NCBI GenBank assembly: GCA_949283235.1
Contig: CASDRY010000038.1
Span: 20,165-84,164, forward strand
Reading direction: 5' to 3'
Length of the DNA: 64,000 nt
From: an uncultured Spirochaetales bacterium
Lineage (GTDB): Bacteria; Spirochaetota; Spirochaetia; Sphaerochaetales; Sphaerochaetaceae
Made by a program: the position numbers and the translations under genes. The stretch's first letter is position 1, and each line of letters opens with the position of its first letter. Positions 23,610 through 32,088 of this stretch are shown piece after piece. The notes under the pieces are model-generated. The model searched no databases, had not been told where the DNA came from, and saw only the letters and a list, made by a program, of their open reading frames with translations.

Positions 23610-26096
23610 ATGGACAATACTGAATTTGTTGAAACAGCAGATGAAGAGGAGAAACTTCCACCAAGAGCGATAGTTCTGCCTCTTCTTGAAAGGCCACTCT
23701 TCCCTGAAACCTTCACAACGCTACTTATAGGGCGGCCTCTGGATGTCCAGATTATAACGAAGGTCATTGAGGGTGATGGAACATTCATTGCCCTTTTACA
23801 GGATCAGACGGGTGGATATAAGGATATCGGAACGCTTGCGAGAGTCTCCAGATACATCAAGCTTCCGAATAATTGCATACATGTTTTCGTATCGACTCTT
23901 CAGAGAGTGAGAATCGAAAAGATGGATATTGATGGGCAGATAGCCTATGGAGAATACTCTCCGGATCCAGACATAGCAGAGGACAGAAAAGAAACTGCCT
24001 CCTATGTCCGTGTTCTCCGTGATACCATCACAGCTCTCAGCCAGACAACGAATCTGTTCTCATTCGCAACAGATGTGAACGTAACGAATATCGATGATCC
24101 ATCACTGCTCTCTTTCTACGCGGCAAGTGCTATCAATGCACCGGGAACATTCCTTCAGGATATTCTCGAGACAAAGAGCGCAAAGGAGAGAATAGAGAAG
24201 CTTCTTTCATATATTGCAGCTGAGAAGGATATCATAGACAAGGAGAATGCTATCAAGCAGGAGATCTATGACAAAATCCGCAACCGCAATCGGGAACAGC
24301 TTCTGAGAGAACAGATCAAAGCTCTCAATAAAGAGCTTTCAGAACTGACTGGACGAGCACCTAAGAACGGAGTAAGCAGTGATGATGATCTCTGGACCAG
24401 AGCAAAGAATAAGAAGCTTCCAGATGTTTACCGCACCCAGATAAACAAGGAGCTCGACAAGCTTTCAGGTCTCGAGACGATGAATCCTGAATATGCGATG
24501 ACAAAGCTCTACATAGAGACAATCCTTTCGCTTCCGTTCTCCTTTGAGGACAAAGCTCCAGACTACTCAATACAGAAAGTCAAAAGCGTCCTTGAACATG
24601 ACCACTATGGCATGAAGGAAGTGAAGGAGAGAATCGAGGAATTCCTTGCCTCCCGGCTCAAAGCAGGAAATGGCAAGGGAGCTATAATCTGTCTTGCAGG
24701 TCCTCCGGGAGTTGGAAAGACCTCCATCGGTTATTCTATCGCTAGAGCTCTCGGAAAGAAGATTTTCCGCTTCAGTGTAGGAGGAATGAGGGACGAGGCA
24801 GAGATCAAGGGACATAGAAGAACCTATGTTGGAGCTATGCCTGGAAAGATCATTCAGGCAATGAAGACTGTAGGTGTTCCGGATCCAGTCATTCTCATCG
24901 ATGAGATAGACAAGATGGGAGAATCCTATCAGGGAGACCCCGCCTCTGCCCTTCTCGAGGTACTCGATCCTGAGCAGAATACAAGTTTCCAGGACTTCTA
25001 TGTGGATCTTCCCTATGACCTGTCGAATGTTCTCTTCATCGTCACGGCAAATGATCCGTCAAGGATTCCTGAGCCTCTTCTCGATAGAATGGAGATTATC
25101 GAGCTATCTGGCTATACACCGAATGAGAAGATACATATCGGGCAGGAATATCTTGTACCAAGACTACTGAAGAAGAATGGTCTTTCAAAGAAGGAGATCA
25201 GATTCGATTCGAAAGCCCTTTCCATGATAGCTGAGGAGTATGCAAGGGAAGCTGGTGTAAGAAACTTCGAGAAGCTCATCGACAAGATAATGAGAAAGGT
25301 TGCTCTTGAGATCCTTGAGAAAGGTGATGAGATGAAGACACCTGTCTATGTCAGAGGAAAGAATGTCGAGAAGTATCTCGGAAAGCCTATCTTCCCTTCT
25401 GATGATATAATAAAGGCTGACAAACCGGGAACGGCTATCGGTCTTGCATGGACCAGCATGGGAGGAGATGTGCTTCTCATCGAGGCTGAATCCCTGCCTA
25501 TGAAGGGAGAGCTGAAGGTAACAGGTCAGCTTGGATCGGTCATGCAGGAATCGGTCTCCATCGCATGGTCTTCGCTGAAAAAGGAAGCTTATCTGAGAGG
25601 ACTGGATCTTTCATTCTTCGATGATGACACTGTTCATATCCACATTCCTGAAGGGGCAACTCCGAAGGATGGCCCATCTGCTGGTATTACTCTATTCACA
25701 GCACTCTGGTCGATGTTCCGTGATGAAACGATAAAGCCAGGGCTTGCAATGACAGGAGAGCTTACGCTTACTGGCAAGGTAATGCCTATAGGAGGATTGA
25801 AGGAGAAGGTTCTAGCCGCTAGAAGAAATGGCATAAAAGAGATTATCATTCCTGAACGCAACAAGATCGACCTGGAAAAACTGGATGCAGAGGTAAAGGG
25901 AGATGTTATCTTCCACCCTGTTTCTGATATCTCCGAAGTTATCCAGATAGCCTTCCCGAATGAGAGCTCAAAGAGACTTGAGAAATCACTTCTGAAGGCG
26001 CTTCAGGAAGAGCGAAGAAAGAAGGAAGAAGAGGATAAGGAGAAGGAAGCTATCAAGCAGGTGGCAGCCTTCGAAAAGGTGATGAGATGGCAATAG
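23610..26096 (+). CDS. lon: ATP-dependent protease Lon
   Basis: Cytoplasmic AAA+ serine protease for damaged and regulatory proteins. The N-terminal substrate domain begins LPPRAIVLPLLERPLFPE; Walker A is AGPPGVGKTSIGYS; Walker B is VILIDEIDKMG; sensor and box VII regions follow; the protease domain has PEGATPKDGPSAG with the catalytic Ser and GGLKEKVLAARRNGI with the catalytic Lys. Length of 828 is normal for LonA; the last 35 residues are a highly charged Glu/Lys tail. GAGGGAT precedes the ATG by eight bases. The stop overlaps the start of the U32 peptidase gene by ten bases, indicating translational coupling. Confidence 0.96.
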   Translation: MDNTEFVETADEEEKLPPRAIVLPLLERPLFPETFTTLLIGRPLDVQIITKVIEGDGTFIALLQDQTGGYKDIGTLARVSRYIKLPNNCIHVFVSTLQRVRIEKMDIDGQIAYGEYSPDPDIAEDRKETASYVRVLRDTITALSQTTNLFSFATDVNVTNIDDPSLLSFYAASAINAPGTFLQDILETKSAKERIEKLLSYIAAEKDIIDKENAIKQEIYDKIRNRNREQLLREQIKALNKELSELTGRAPKNGVSSDDDLWTRAKNKKLPDVYRTQINKELDKLSGLETMNPEYAMTKLYIETILSLPFSFEDKAPDYSIQKVKSVLEHDHYGMKEVKERIEEFLASRLKAGNGKGAIICLAGPPGVGKTSIGYSIARALGKKIFRFSVGGMRDEAEIKGHRRTYVGAMPGKIIQAMKTVGVPDPVILIDEIDKMGESYQGDPASALLEVLDPEQNTSFQDFYVDLPYDLSNVLFIVTANDPSRIPEPLLDRMEIIELSGYTPNEKIHIGQEYLVPRLLKKNGLSKKEIRFDSKALSMIAEEYAREAGVRNFEKLIDKIMRKVALEILEKGDEMKTPVYVRGKNVEKYLGKPIFPSDDIIKADKPGTAIGLAWTSMGGDVLLIEAESLPMKGELKVTGQLGSVMQESVSIAWSSLKKEAYLRGLDLSFFDDDTVHIHIPEGATPKDGPSAGITLFTALWSMFRDETIKPGLAMTGELTLTGKVMPIGGLKEKVLAARRNGIKEIIIPERNKIDLEKLDAEVKGDVIFHPVSDISEVIQIAFPNESSKRLEKSLLKALQEERRKKEEEDKEKEAIKQVAAFEKVMRWQ

Positions 26097-27313
26097 AGCT
26101 ACTGTCCCCAGCGGGCAATTATGACAAGCTGCAGACAGCTTTCAGCTATGGAGCGGATGCGGCGTACATGGGAATGACCGAGTTCTCCCTGCGCCGCAAC
26201 GCAGGGAATTTCTCCACAGAAGAGATAGAAAAGGTAAAGGCGCTGAAGGAAAAGACCGGAAAGCGCCTGTACTGCACGATGAATATCCTTTTTCATCAGA
26301 GGGATATCGAGAAAGTGGAGACAATGGCTGATGAGATCAGAGAATGGCCTTTTGATGCCTTCATCATCTCTGATATAGGGCTTGTGCCTTTCCTGCAGAA
26401 GAACTTCCCAGATAAGGAGCTGCATCTCTCAACCCAGGCTTCCTCAATCAACTCCGAGAGCGTGAAGATGTACAGGAATATGGGATTCAAGCGCGTAATT
26501 CTCGGTCGTGAAGCCAGCCTTGATGATATCAAGAGAATACGCGACAGGGTTCCTGATATAGAACTTGAGGCTTTTGTTCATGGAGCTATGTGCATGGCTT
26601 ATTCAGGACGATGTCTTCTCTCTGCCCATCTCGCAGGAAGAAGCGGTAATTATGGGGACTGCTCCCACACATGCCGCTGGAACTATAAGCTGCATTATGC
26701 ACTTGAAGAAGAAGAGAGACCTGGCATCTACTACCCTATCAGCGAAGAAGATGGATACACGACAATACTTTCCTCGAAGGATCTCTGCATGATAGACCAT
26801 GTCAGGGACCTTGAGGATGCGGGGCTTTCATCACTTAAGATCGAAGGAAGGATGAAGTCTATCTACTATGTTGCCGTAGTCACAAGAGCTTACAGGAAAG
26901 CAATAGACAATGATCCAGATCTAGACAGATACAAGAGAGATCTCTTTGATGTATCGCACAGGGAATACACAACCGGATTCTTCTTCTCGAAGGGACCGGT
27001 AGAAGGCACCTCAGATGTCTCTAGACCTACAAGCTATGGCTATGAAAGGAATTACATGTTCCTTGGGATAATCGGGAAGGAAATCGAAAAGGGAATCTTT
27101 GCTGTTGATATCCGCAACCAGATAAAACCTGAAGGACTGGAATTCATCGGTCCCGATGTTCCTCTCCTCTCTCCGCAGGTAACTCTCCTTGATGAGAACA
27201 TGAACGAGACAGAAAAACTGGACCATGGACACATTGGTTATATAAAGACTGATGCTCCTCTGAAAGAAGGATACATCATCAGACAGCTCTCTTCATCGCC
27301 TATCGTGAAATAG
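26087..27313 (+). CDS. U32-family peptidase / tRNA hydroxylation protein type
   Basis: U32 proteins of the YegQ/TrhP/RlhA group take part in RNA hydroxylation; older work calls them collagenases. The signature EAFVHGAMCMAYSGRCLLS with RSGNYGDCSHTCRWNY carries the four conserved cysteines. The N-terminus LLSPAGNYDKLQTAFSYGADAAYMG is the family TIM-barrel start, and KIEGRMKSIYYVAVVTRAYRKAID is the second signature. Length of 408 fits the TrhP-like class. It overlaps lon by ten bases and is followed by a terminator, so the pair forms an operon. A tRNA-modifying role is inferred from the family only. Confidence 0.85.
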   Translation: MAIELLSPAGNYDKLQTAFSYGADAAYMGMTEFSLRRNAGNFSTEEIEKVKALKEKTGKRLYCTMNILFHQRDIEKVETMADEIREWPFDAFIISDIGLVPFLQKNFPDKELHLSTQASSINSESVKMYRNMGFKRVILGREASLDDIKRIRDRVPDIELEAFVHGAMCMAYSGRCLLSAHLAGRSGNYGDCSHTCRWNYKLHYALEEEERPGIYYPISEEDGYTTILSSKDLCMIDHVRDLEDAGLSSLKIEGRMKSIYYVAVVTRAYRKAIDNDPDLDRYKRDLFDVSHREYTTGFFFSKGPVEGTSDVSRPTSYGYERNYMFLGIIGKEIEKGIFAVDIRNQIKPEGLEFIGPDVPLLSPQVTLLDENMNETEKLDHGHIGYIKTDAPLKEGYIIRQLSSSPIVK

Positions 27314-27352
27314 TCAAGAGAACTGTTTGTAACCTGCTAACTGTAAATTCAT

Positions 27353-27392
27353 GGCTGGAAAAGCGCAAAAAGCAAATCCAGCCTATCTTTTT
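27353..27392 (+). terminator. Rho-independent terminator of lon-U32 operon
   Basis: GGCTGG (27353-27358) and CCAGCC (27378-27383) form the stem base, with additional A/T pairs inside; TATCTTTTT follows. Confidence 0.7.
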
Positions 27393-27431
27393 ATCAGTTG
27401 CCTCAAATAATGCTATCAGAATGAAACCGTC

Positions 27432-27632
27432 ATGCGAAATATTCACGAAAAGTTGGCTCCATACTATTACTTTCTTGGAAGAAAACTTATGGCGTCAATA
27501 TCGTATAACAGACCTGTTACCATCAATCCCGACTGGGGTGTAAAGAATCTCCTCGAAGCGATGAAGCAGAAGAGGGATAGACTCAAGCTAACGCCAGAGC
27601 AGAGAAAGGCTCTTAGAGAAAAACTTTCATGA
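27432..27632 (+). CDS. Small hypothetical protein (47 or 66 residues)
   Basis: I do not recognise this protein. It is basic, with a helical, charged C-terminal half ([29 protein letters not shown]). Two starts are possible: ATG 27432, about 12 bases after TATCAG of a plausible TTATCA-17-TATCAG promoter (27391-27419), or ATG 27489 ([17 protein letters not shown]), which has GGAAG seven bases upstream. It follows the lon-U32 terminator and precedes a convergent glycosyltransferase, so it would be a single-gene unit. Coding status rests only on an uninterrupted frame and plausible signals. Confidence 0.4.
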   Translation: MRNIHEKLAPYYYFLGRKLMASISYNRPVTINPDWGVKNLLEAMKQKRDRLKLTPEQRKALREKLS

Positions 27633-27690
27633 AAGATTTCTTCTTGTTGATGAGCTGTGCGAAAGTACAGTTCTCCCTTTTCTAAATCAA

Positions 27691-27711
27691 GGAAGGCTTA
27701 ATCATCCTTCC
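27691..27711 (-). terminator. Weak hairpin over the glycosyltransferase stop codon
   Basis: GGAAGG (27691-27696) and CCTTCC (27706-27711) pair across the stop codon; on the minus strand only TTGATTT follows, so termination strength is doubtful. Confidence 0.35.
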
Positions 27712-28864
27712 CATATAACTCAGCTGCTTCTGGAACAGGACGGGAGCAGCGGCTTATTTCATCAGCAAACATATCGAGCATCTTATCAACACACTTATCG
27801 AGGGCATATTCCTTTGCCTCCTCAGCATAAAGATGCTCCATGCGCTTTCTCTCCTCCTCATGCTCAATCCAGTAGTCAATCTTAGAAGCAAGATCCGCGC
27901 TATCTCCAGCTTTGAAAAGAGATCTCTCATCCAGAGCGAACTGCGGAGTCGCAGAGCGTGGACTATTCGCGATTATAGGTACAAGACCTGATGCGAATGC
28001 CTCCATGCAGCTTATTGCCTCGATATCAGCATCGGATGCGTGCACATAAAGATCAGTCTCTCCGAAAAGCTGGATAAGCTCATCACATGAAAGGAACTTC
28101 ATCATTACAGGATTAGGGAGTGTAGAACCAAGTTTCTCATACTCTTCCTTGACAGGTCCCTGTCCCGCAAGATAAAGCTGTATTTTATCTGCATACTTGG
28201 ACTTTCTTACAGCCTCAATAAGCACATCTTGCCTCTTCTCATGGGAGTATCTGCCACTCATTACAATGACAAACTTGCCCTTGAATTCAGGCCTTTTCTC
28301 GCTTTTATGATACTTGAAAACAGGAGAGATTCCATTTGAGATAACCCGGAGCTCTGCTTTGTATCCATGCTTCTTAAGCTGGTTAGCAATCATATTGCTT
28401 GGACAATGCACATAGTGAAGGTATCTGAAGATATAAACCTTACCAAGCCAGTATGTGAAATTGATGATCGGCATGAAATTGCCAAGTCCGACAGAGAACC
28501 ATATATTCTCAGGCTGCACATGGAAAGCACCTGTACATGGAACATTCATCTCACGAGCAAGCTTTATAGCAAGTTTACTTAAAGGAAATGGCATCATGAT
28601 ATGCACAAGATCTGCCCATGCGACAGCTTCCCTCATCTTCTCTCTATCAGGGTGACCGAATACAAAGCCCTGTGCTGTTATAAGTTTATCGAAAATAGGA
28701 AGATGGAACTCTCCAAAGCCCCATTTTCCATCACCATCCTTGCCTGAAGCTGCTATCCTAACCTCATGCCCCCTGTTTCTAAGGTTTTCTGCAAGCCTTC
28801 TAGCAGATATTGTATTGCCATTATTGGCACCATCAAACTGTTCAAGAACAAGAAGAATCTTCAT
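27698..28864 (-). CDS. GT4-family glycosyltransferase
   Basis: GT-B retaining glycosyltransferase. The Rossmann start MKILLVLEQFDGANNGNTIS, VISNGISPVF in the interdomain region, VMSGRYSHEKRQDVLIEA and the donor-site EAISCMEAFASGLVPII (E-x7-E type) define the GT4 family. The organisation resembles processive or single-sugar transferases that act on diacylglycerol or other lipid acceptors in spirochaetes and Gram-positives, but the acceptor cannot be read from sequence. Length of 388 is normal. It begins 26 bases after a periplasmic TPR-like gene on the same strand, suggesting an envelope-related unit. Confidence 0.82.
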   Translation of the reverse strand: MKILLVLEQFDGANNGNTISARRLAENLRNRGHEVRIAASGKDGDGKWGFGEFHLPIFDKLITAQGFVFGHPDREKMREAVAWADLVHIMMPFPLSKLAIKLAREMNVPCTGAFHVQPENIWFSVGLGNFMPIINFTYWLGKVYIFRYLHYVHCPSNMIANQLKKHGYKAELRVISNGISPVFKYHKSEKRPEFKGKFVIVMSGRYSHEKRQDVLIEAVRKSKYADKIQLYLAGQGPVKEEYEKLGSTLPNPVMMKFLSCDELIQLFGETDLYVHASDADIEAISCMEAFASGLVPIIANSPRSATPQFALDERSLFKAGDSADLASKIDYWIEHEEERKRMEHLYAEEAKEYALDKCVDKMLDMFADEISRCSRPVPEAAELYGKDD

Positions 28865-28890
28865 AAATCAATCCAAACCAAGCATCGGAC

Positions 28891-29661
28891 TCAGGAGTAT
28901 TTCTCTACAAGCTCATTCACTGTCTCATCAGCTGTATATATCGAATAAGCTTTCAGAGCGTAATCTGCCGCCTTCTCCTTATCCTTCGCCTTGTCATAAC
29001 CATAAGCAAGACCGCTGTAGATTGAGAACCTATCCCATATTGCAGCGCCATCTCTATCCATAATCATCTCAGCTTCCTGGAAAAGCGCAAGCCCTTTCTT
29101 TTTATTTCCACCTACTATTCCAGGAGAGTGAAGGTAACGATCAGCTTCAAGAAGAAGCACATGAAAATCCTCAGGATGAGCCTTGTAGAGTTTATCAACC
29201 ATACCAGGGAACTTCATTCCCTTGGAAAGAGAACCATCTATAAGATACCAGAAAGAGAGCGAGAGCGCTTCAAGTACGCCTGTTGCAGACTCAGGAGCTC
29301 CAAGTTCCTTTGCCGCAGCTATATGACCATCAGCCATCTCCATGTAATCAATAGCTGTACCTTCATCTCCACACTGCTGAGCGTACCGACCGCAGATCAA
29401 TGCAGCTCTTCCAAGTGAGGCTGCTTTCATCCATTCATCATAATCTGCTAACACAAGATGATTCTCAAGCGCAAAATACAGATCTGGAACACCCTCCAAC
29501 GCCCCGCCATTGAAGACATACTCGAGAAGAGAGGCATAATACTCATCTTCCATCATCGGAGCGAAGTAATTCACAGATCCATCTTCAGAAGCTGAAAAGA
29601 TAGGCGCTGTCAGAAGAAGCATGAAAACAGATAAAACAATGAGCGCGATTCGGTTTCTCAT
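28891..29661 (-). CDS. Secreted TPR-like protein of unknown function
   Basis: Signal peptide MRNRIALIVLSVFMLLLTAPIFS followed by a mature helical protein. YDEWMKAASLGRAALICGRYAQ, DEGTAIDYMEMADGHIAAAKELG and KDKEKAADYALKAYSIYTADE look like degenerate tetratricopeptide helices. A SPGIVGGNKKKGLALFQEAE segment, with Gly-Gly-Asn followed by a helical pair, is a motif I have seen in other periplasmic TPR proteins but cannot name. It is probably periplasmic and sits between the outer-membrane-type protein and the glycosyltransferase on one strand. AAGGT precedes the start. Confidence 0.6.
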   Translation of the reverse strand: MRNRIALIVLSVFMLLLTAPIFSASEDGSVNYFAPMMEDEYYASLLEYVFNGGALEGVPDLYFALENHLVLADYDEWMKAASLGRAALICGRYAQQCGDEGTAIDYMEMADGHIAAAKELGAPESATGVLEALSLSFWYLIDGSLSKGMKFPGMVDKLYKAHPEDFHVLLLEADRYLHSPGIVGGNKKKGLALFQEAEMIMDRDGAAIWDRFSIYSGLAYGYDKAKDKEKAADYALKAYSIYTADETVNELVEKYS

Positions 29662-29703
29662 AAGCTTACCTTAGCACACAACAAACTAAAATGTGTATCT
29701 CCC

Positions 29704-31551
29704 CTATTTTCCCCACCAGGAGTTATCGAGACCAGTCCATTTGACACCAATCATTGCCTGAGGCTTAAACACACCATCTGCTTCAGGATTTCCATCATAA
29801 TTATAGTAAAGATGGAAAGCAGCACCTGCATATACCTCGATGTTAGGAACGGGGAATGTATATGAAGCAAATACTGCTGCTTTGATCATATGCTCGACTT
29901 TGTTCCAGTCTCCAGATGGAACTCTAGCACTATCCCCTTCATTGAAAACTGCATGAGACATATCTATATATGTATGATTATGGTCTCCATCCGCCATCTT
30001 CGCAGAGGCAACTCTATAGCCATTTTCACCACGAAGCCTGTATGAAAGGCTTCCTCCAACTTTGTAGCCAGCATCTGCAATGAACTCAGTACCAAGGGAA
30101 AGGACAATACTATCTGGGCCAGAGATGTAGCCGGAGTATCCTACATCAGAGAGATTCATCGAGTAATAGCCTACGATGTAATCGAGGTTATATTCATAGA
30201 CAGGATTCTCTCCATCATAGTACTTGCCATTGAGGTAGAGATACGGATTTGTAAGGACAAACTCGAGATATGAATTGAAACGTCCTGAAGGGATTCTAGC
30301 TGTATGCTTTATATTTGCGAGCATTCCATATGCAGATGGAACTGTATTCTGTTTTTCAGTATATGTGGAAGCCTGATCCAGAACAAACGAAAAAGATGCG
30401 GAGAGCCCGAAAGGAAGCGCACCTTCTATCGAGAAGCCCATGATATTATTTGCCTCGTCGTAATAGGACATTCCAGGCTCATTTGTGTAATTGCTCAGAT
30501 TGTGATGAATGAAGAATGGGTAGAAGAATCTCAGATCTAATCCGTTATCCGTGTTATAAAGTGTTGACAGATCGAATGTGAATCTGACTCTATTCAGCAC
30601 ATTTACATCAAAACGATGGACTATCCTGTATTGCTGATCACCAGAGAATTCTCTCTGAGAGAAGCTTGTATCTGTGGCAAGGGCATTGCTAAGTCCTTCC
30701 ATCGAAGCCGGTATCTGCTGATCGAAATTCGTTACAGAAAGCCCATACATGAAGTAATTATTCATGAATGTCAGCTGAGCAATCTCCTGATAGGTGAAAT
30801 TATCTCCAATGATGAGATTCCCAGTGACACCGGAACCATAGGAATGAGGATAACGACCTATAATGAAATTGAAATATTCATTTCCTGCTGAAATACCTGC
30901 GCGCCATGGGAAATCAAACTGGAGCGATGCAGGAAACTGATCAGGCATCCCAAGTGTAAGAAGCTCTCCATTGTATTTGTTTATGACCCAGCCAAGACTG
31001 CTTTCATAGAGATGATGATTATTATTGCTGACAGCTATTCCACCCTCAAGCTGGAACCAGGACCCGAAATAGACTCTCATGAGAACTGACAGGAATGGAG
31101 TCTGGTATCTGAAAGGAACAATTGTCTCATTATGCCTGTCCTGAACGTACTCTCCCCTTCCGTCTGTCCACTGATTACTCCAATCAAACTGGCTGTAATC
31201 AGCGATATCCGCTCTGAAATTTACTGCGGCATCGGCTTCGACAGCCATCGAGCCAGATTCAAAGACAACAGCTTCATTATCTCCAGAAAGAACAGCTTTG
31301 AGAGCTTCTAGATCCTCACGGCTTTCTGAAGATAAGGAAAGAGGATCTATTCTTTCCAACACAATAAGAAGACCGCTTGCAGGAAATGGAGAAATACCAG
31401 GTGTTCCTACAACTCCAGCTTCACGGGCAAGCATATCTGTAAGCTGGTACTCCCAATCTCTGGAGGTATATGTACGTTGCAGATTCACTGCTCCTAGTGT
31501 AGAAACCAAGAAAAGAACGCATAACACGACACAAATAATTCTTTTTACCAT
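29704..31551 (-). CDS. Large outer-membrane-type protein, possibly Wzi-like barrel
   Basis: Signal peptide MVKRIICVVLCVLFLVSTLGA, then a helical stretch to about residue 100 (TDMLAREAGVVG...LERIDPLS), then about 500 residues rich in Tyr, Phe, Gly and Asn that alternate as in barrel strands. The segment AGNEYFNFIIGRYPHSYGSG followed by NLIIGDNF resembles the capsule-assembly Wzi family pattern, where a substrate-free barrel carries a Gly-rich strand turn, but the match is weak. The protein ends SWWGK rather than in a terminal Phe. GGGGATG precedes the ATG. It is the first gene of a probable three-gene envelope unit with the TPR-like and glycosyltransferase genes. Confidence 0.6.
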   Translation of the reverse strand: MVKRIICVVLCVLFLVSTLGAVNLQRTYTSRDWEYQLTDMLAREAGVVGTPGISPFPASGLLIVLERIDPLSLSSESREDLEALKAVLSGDNEAVVFESGSMAVEADAAVNFRADIADYSQFDWSNQWTDGRGEYVQDRHNETIVPFRYQTPFLSVLMRVYFGSWFQLEGGIAVSNNNHHLYESSLGWVINKYNGELLTLGMPDQFPASLQFDFPWRAGISAGNEYFNFIIGRYPHSYGSGVTGNLIIGDNFTYQEIAQLTFMNNYFMYGLSVTNFDQQIPASMEGLSNALATDTSFSQREFSGDQQYRIVHRFDVNVLNRVRFTFDLSTLYNTDNGLDLRFFYPFFIHHNLSNYTNEPGMSYYDEANNIMGFSIEGALPFGLSASFSFVLDQASTYTEKQNTVPSAYGMLANIKHTARIPSGRFNSYLEFVLTNPYLYLNGKYYDGENPVYEYNLDYIVGYYSMNLSDVGYSGYISGPDSIVLSLGTEFIADAGYKVGGSLSYRLRGENGYRVASAKMADGDHNHTYIDMSHAVFNEGDSARVPSGDWNKVEHMIKAAVFASYTFPVPNIEVYAGAAFHLYYNYDGNPEADGVFKPQAMIGVKWTGLDNSWWGK

Positions 31552-31662
31552 TTTTTCATCCCCAGAAAAACTTTATCGTAACTCATGCTGTTTTCCAAGC
31601 TTAAATCTGTCAAGCCATGATTCATAGGACGTAAAATTTCAGCTATTTTTCTGCCATTTTTG

Positions 31663-31690
31663 TTGAAATTTCAACTTATTATGTTATGAT
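31663..31690 (+). promoter_or_regulatory. Promoter of the Hc1-like gene
   Basis: TTGAAA (31663-31668), 16-base spacer and TATGAT (31685-31690) with an extended TGT. The -35 box lies in the palindrome TTGAAATTTCAA. Confidence 0.6.
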
Positions 31691-31724
31691 TCAGTTAATT
31701 AAGCCATTCGGGAGGTGGTAAAAG

Positions 31725-31907
31725 ATGTCAATTCATGAAGAGCTCGTTGCACAGTTTGAAACATATGTTGCTGAAAGTACAAGATTCGAACAGAAGGGAA
31801 TAAAGGCATCTGCAGCAAGAGCACGCAAGGCTCTCACAGAAATTTCCAAGCTATGCAAAGAAAGAAGGAAGGAGATCCAGGATTCCAAAACAGCTGAAAA
31901 TGCCTGA
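31725..31907 (+). CDS. Hc1/histone-H1-like small DNA-binding protein
   Basis: Sixty residues: a short acidic-amphipathic N-terminus, then KGIKASAARARKALTEISKLCKERRKEIQ, which follows the Hc1 family core (KAAxxRARKxxxEIxKxxKExRKxS) found in chlamydial Hc1 and in small proteins of Bacteroidetes and spirochaetes. It lacks the long Lys/Ala/Pro tail of chlamydial Hc1. A role in nucleoid organisation is inferred from the family. The ribosome binding site GGGAGGTGG is very strong, and its own promoter and terminator suggest abundant single-gene expression. Confidence 0.7.
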   Translation: MSIHEELVAQFETYVAESTRFEQKGIKASAARARKALTEISKLCKERRKEIQDSKTAENA

Positions 31908-31921
31908 AATTCAGATGCTTG

Positions 31922-31950
31922 AGACGACCTGAAAGGTCGTCTTTTCTTTT
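31922..31950 (+). terminator. Rho-independent terminator of the Hc1-like gene
   Basis: AGACGACCT, loop GAA, AGGTCGTCT, then TTTCTTTT. Nine paired bases with a three-base loop, 14 bases past the stop codon. Confidence 0.92.
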
Positions 31951-31964
31951 CTAGGAAAAATGTC

Positions 31965-31993
31965 TAGCCAAGCCCCATATCCCCTGCTATTAT
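31965..31993 (+). promoter_or_regulatory. Promoter of the diaminobutyrate operon
   Basis: TAGCCA (31965-31970), 17-base spacer and TATTAT (31988-31993) with an extended TGC. Transcription would begin near 32000, directly at the foot of the leader hairpin. Confidence 0.55.
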
Positions 31994-32002
31994 TCCCTTG
32001 GC

Positions 32003-32018
32003 CCTGAGAAAACTCAGG
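32003..32018 (+). promoter_or_regulatory. 5' hairpin that overlaps the leader-ORF ribosome binding site
   Basis: CCTGAG-AAAA-CTCAGG is a perfect 6-bp hairpin at the predicted 5' end of the message. Its 3' arm includes the first bases of the AGGAG (32016-32020) that precedes the leader ATG at 32026, so folding would hinder ribosome binding. Confidence 0.6.
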
Positions 32019-32025
32019 AGACTTA

Positions 32026-32088
32026 ATGAAAAAGGGCTGGTATTACCAGACAGATTATTTTTATGGAATAAAGGGTCGAAGAAAGTGA
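32026..32088 (+). CDS. Putative 20-residue leader peptide
   Basis: The frame reads MKKGWYYQTDYFYGIKGRRK and stops with TGA. It has AGGAG five bases before the ATG. The stop TGA overlaps the GTG start of the aminotransferase as GTGA, the arrangement expected for translational coupling. The peptide is dense in aromatic residues (WYY and YFY) and ends in basic residues, which suits a nascent-chain sensor. A perfect inverted repeat CTGGTA-T-TACCAG (32037-32049) lies inside the ORF and could alternate with the 5' hairpin. Too short for ordinary gene calling; coding status is inferred from the signals. Confidence 0.6.
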   Translation: MKKGWYYQTDYFYGIKGRRK

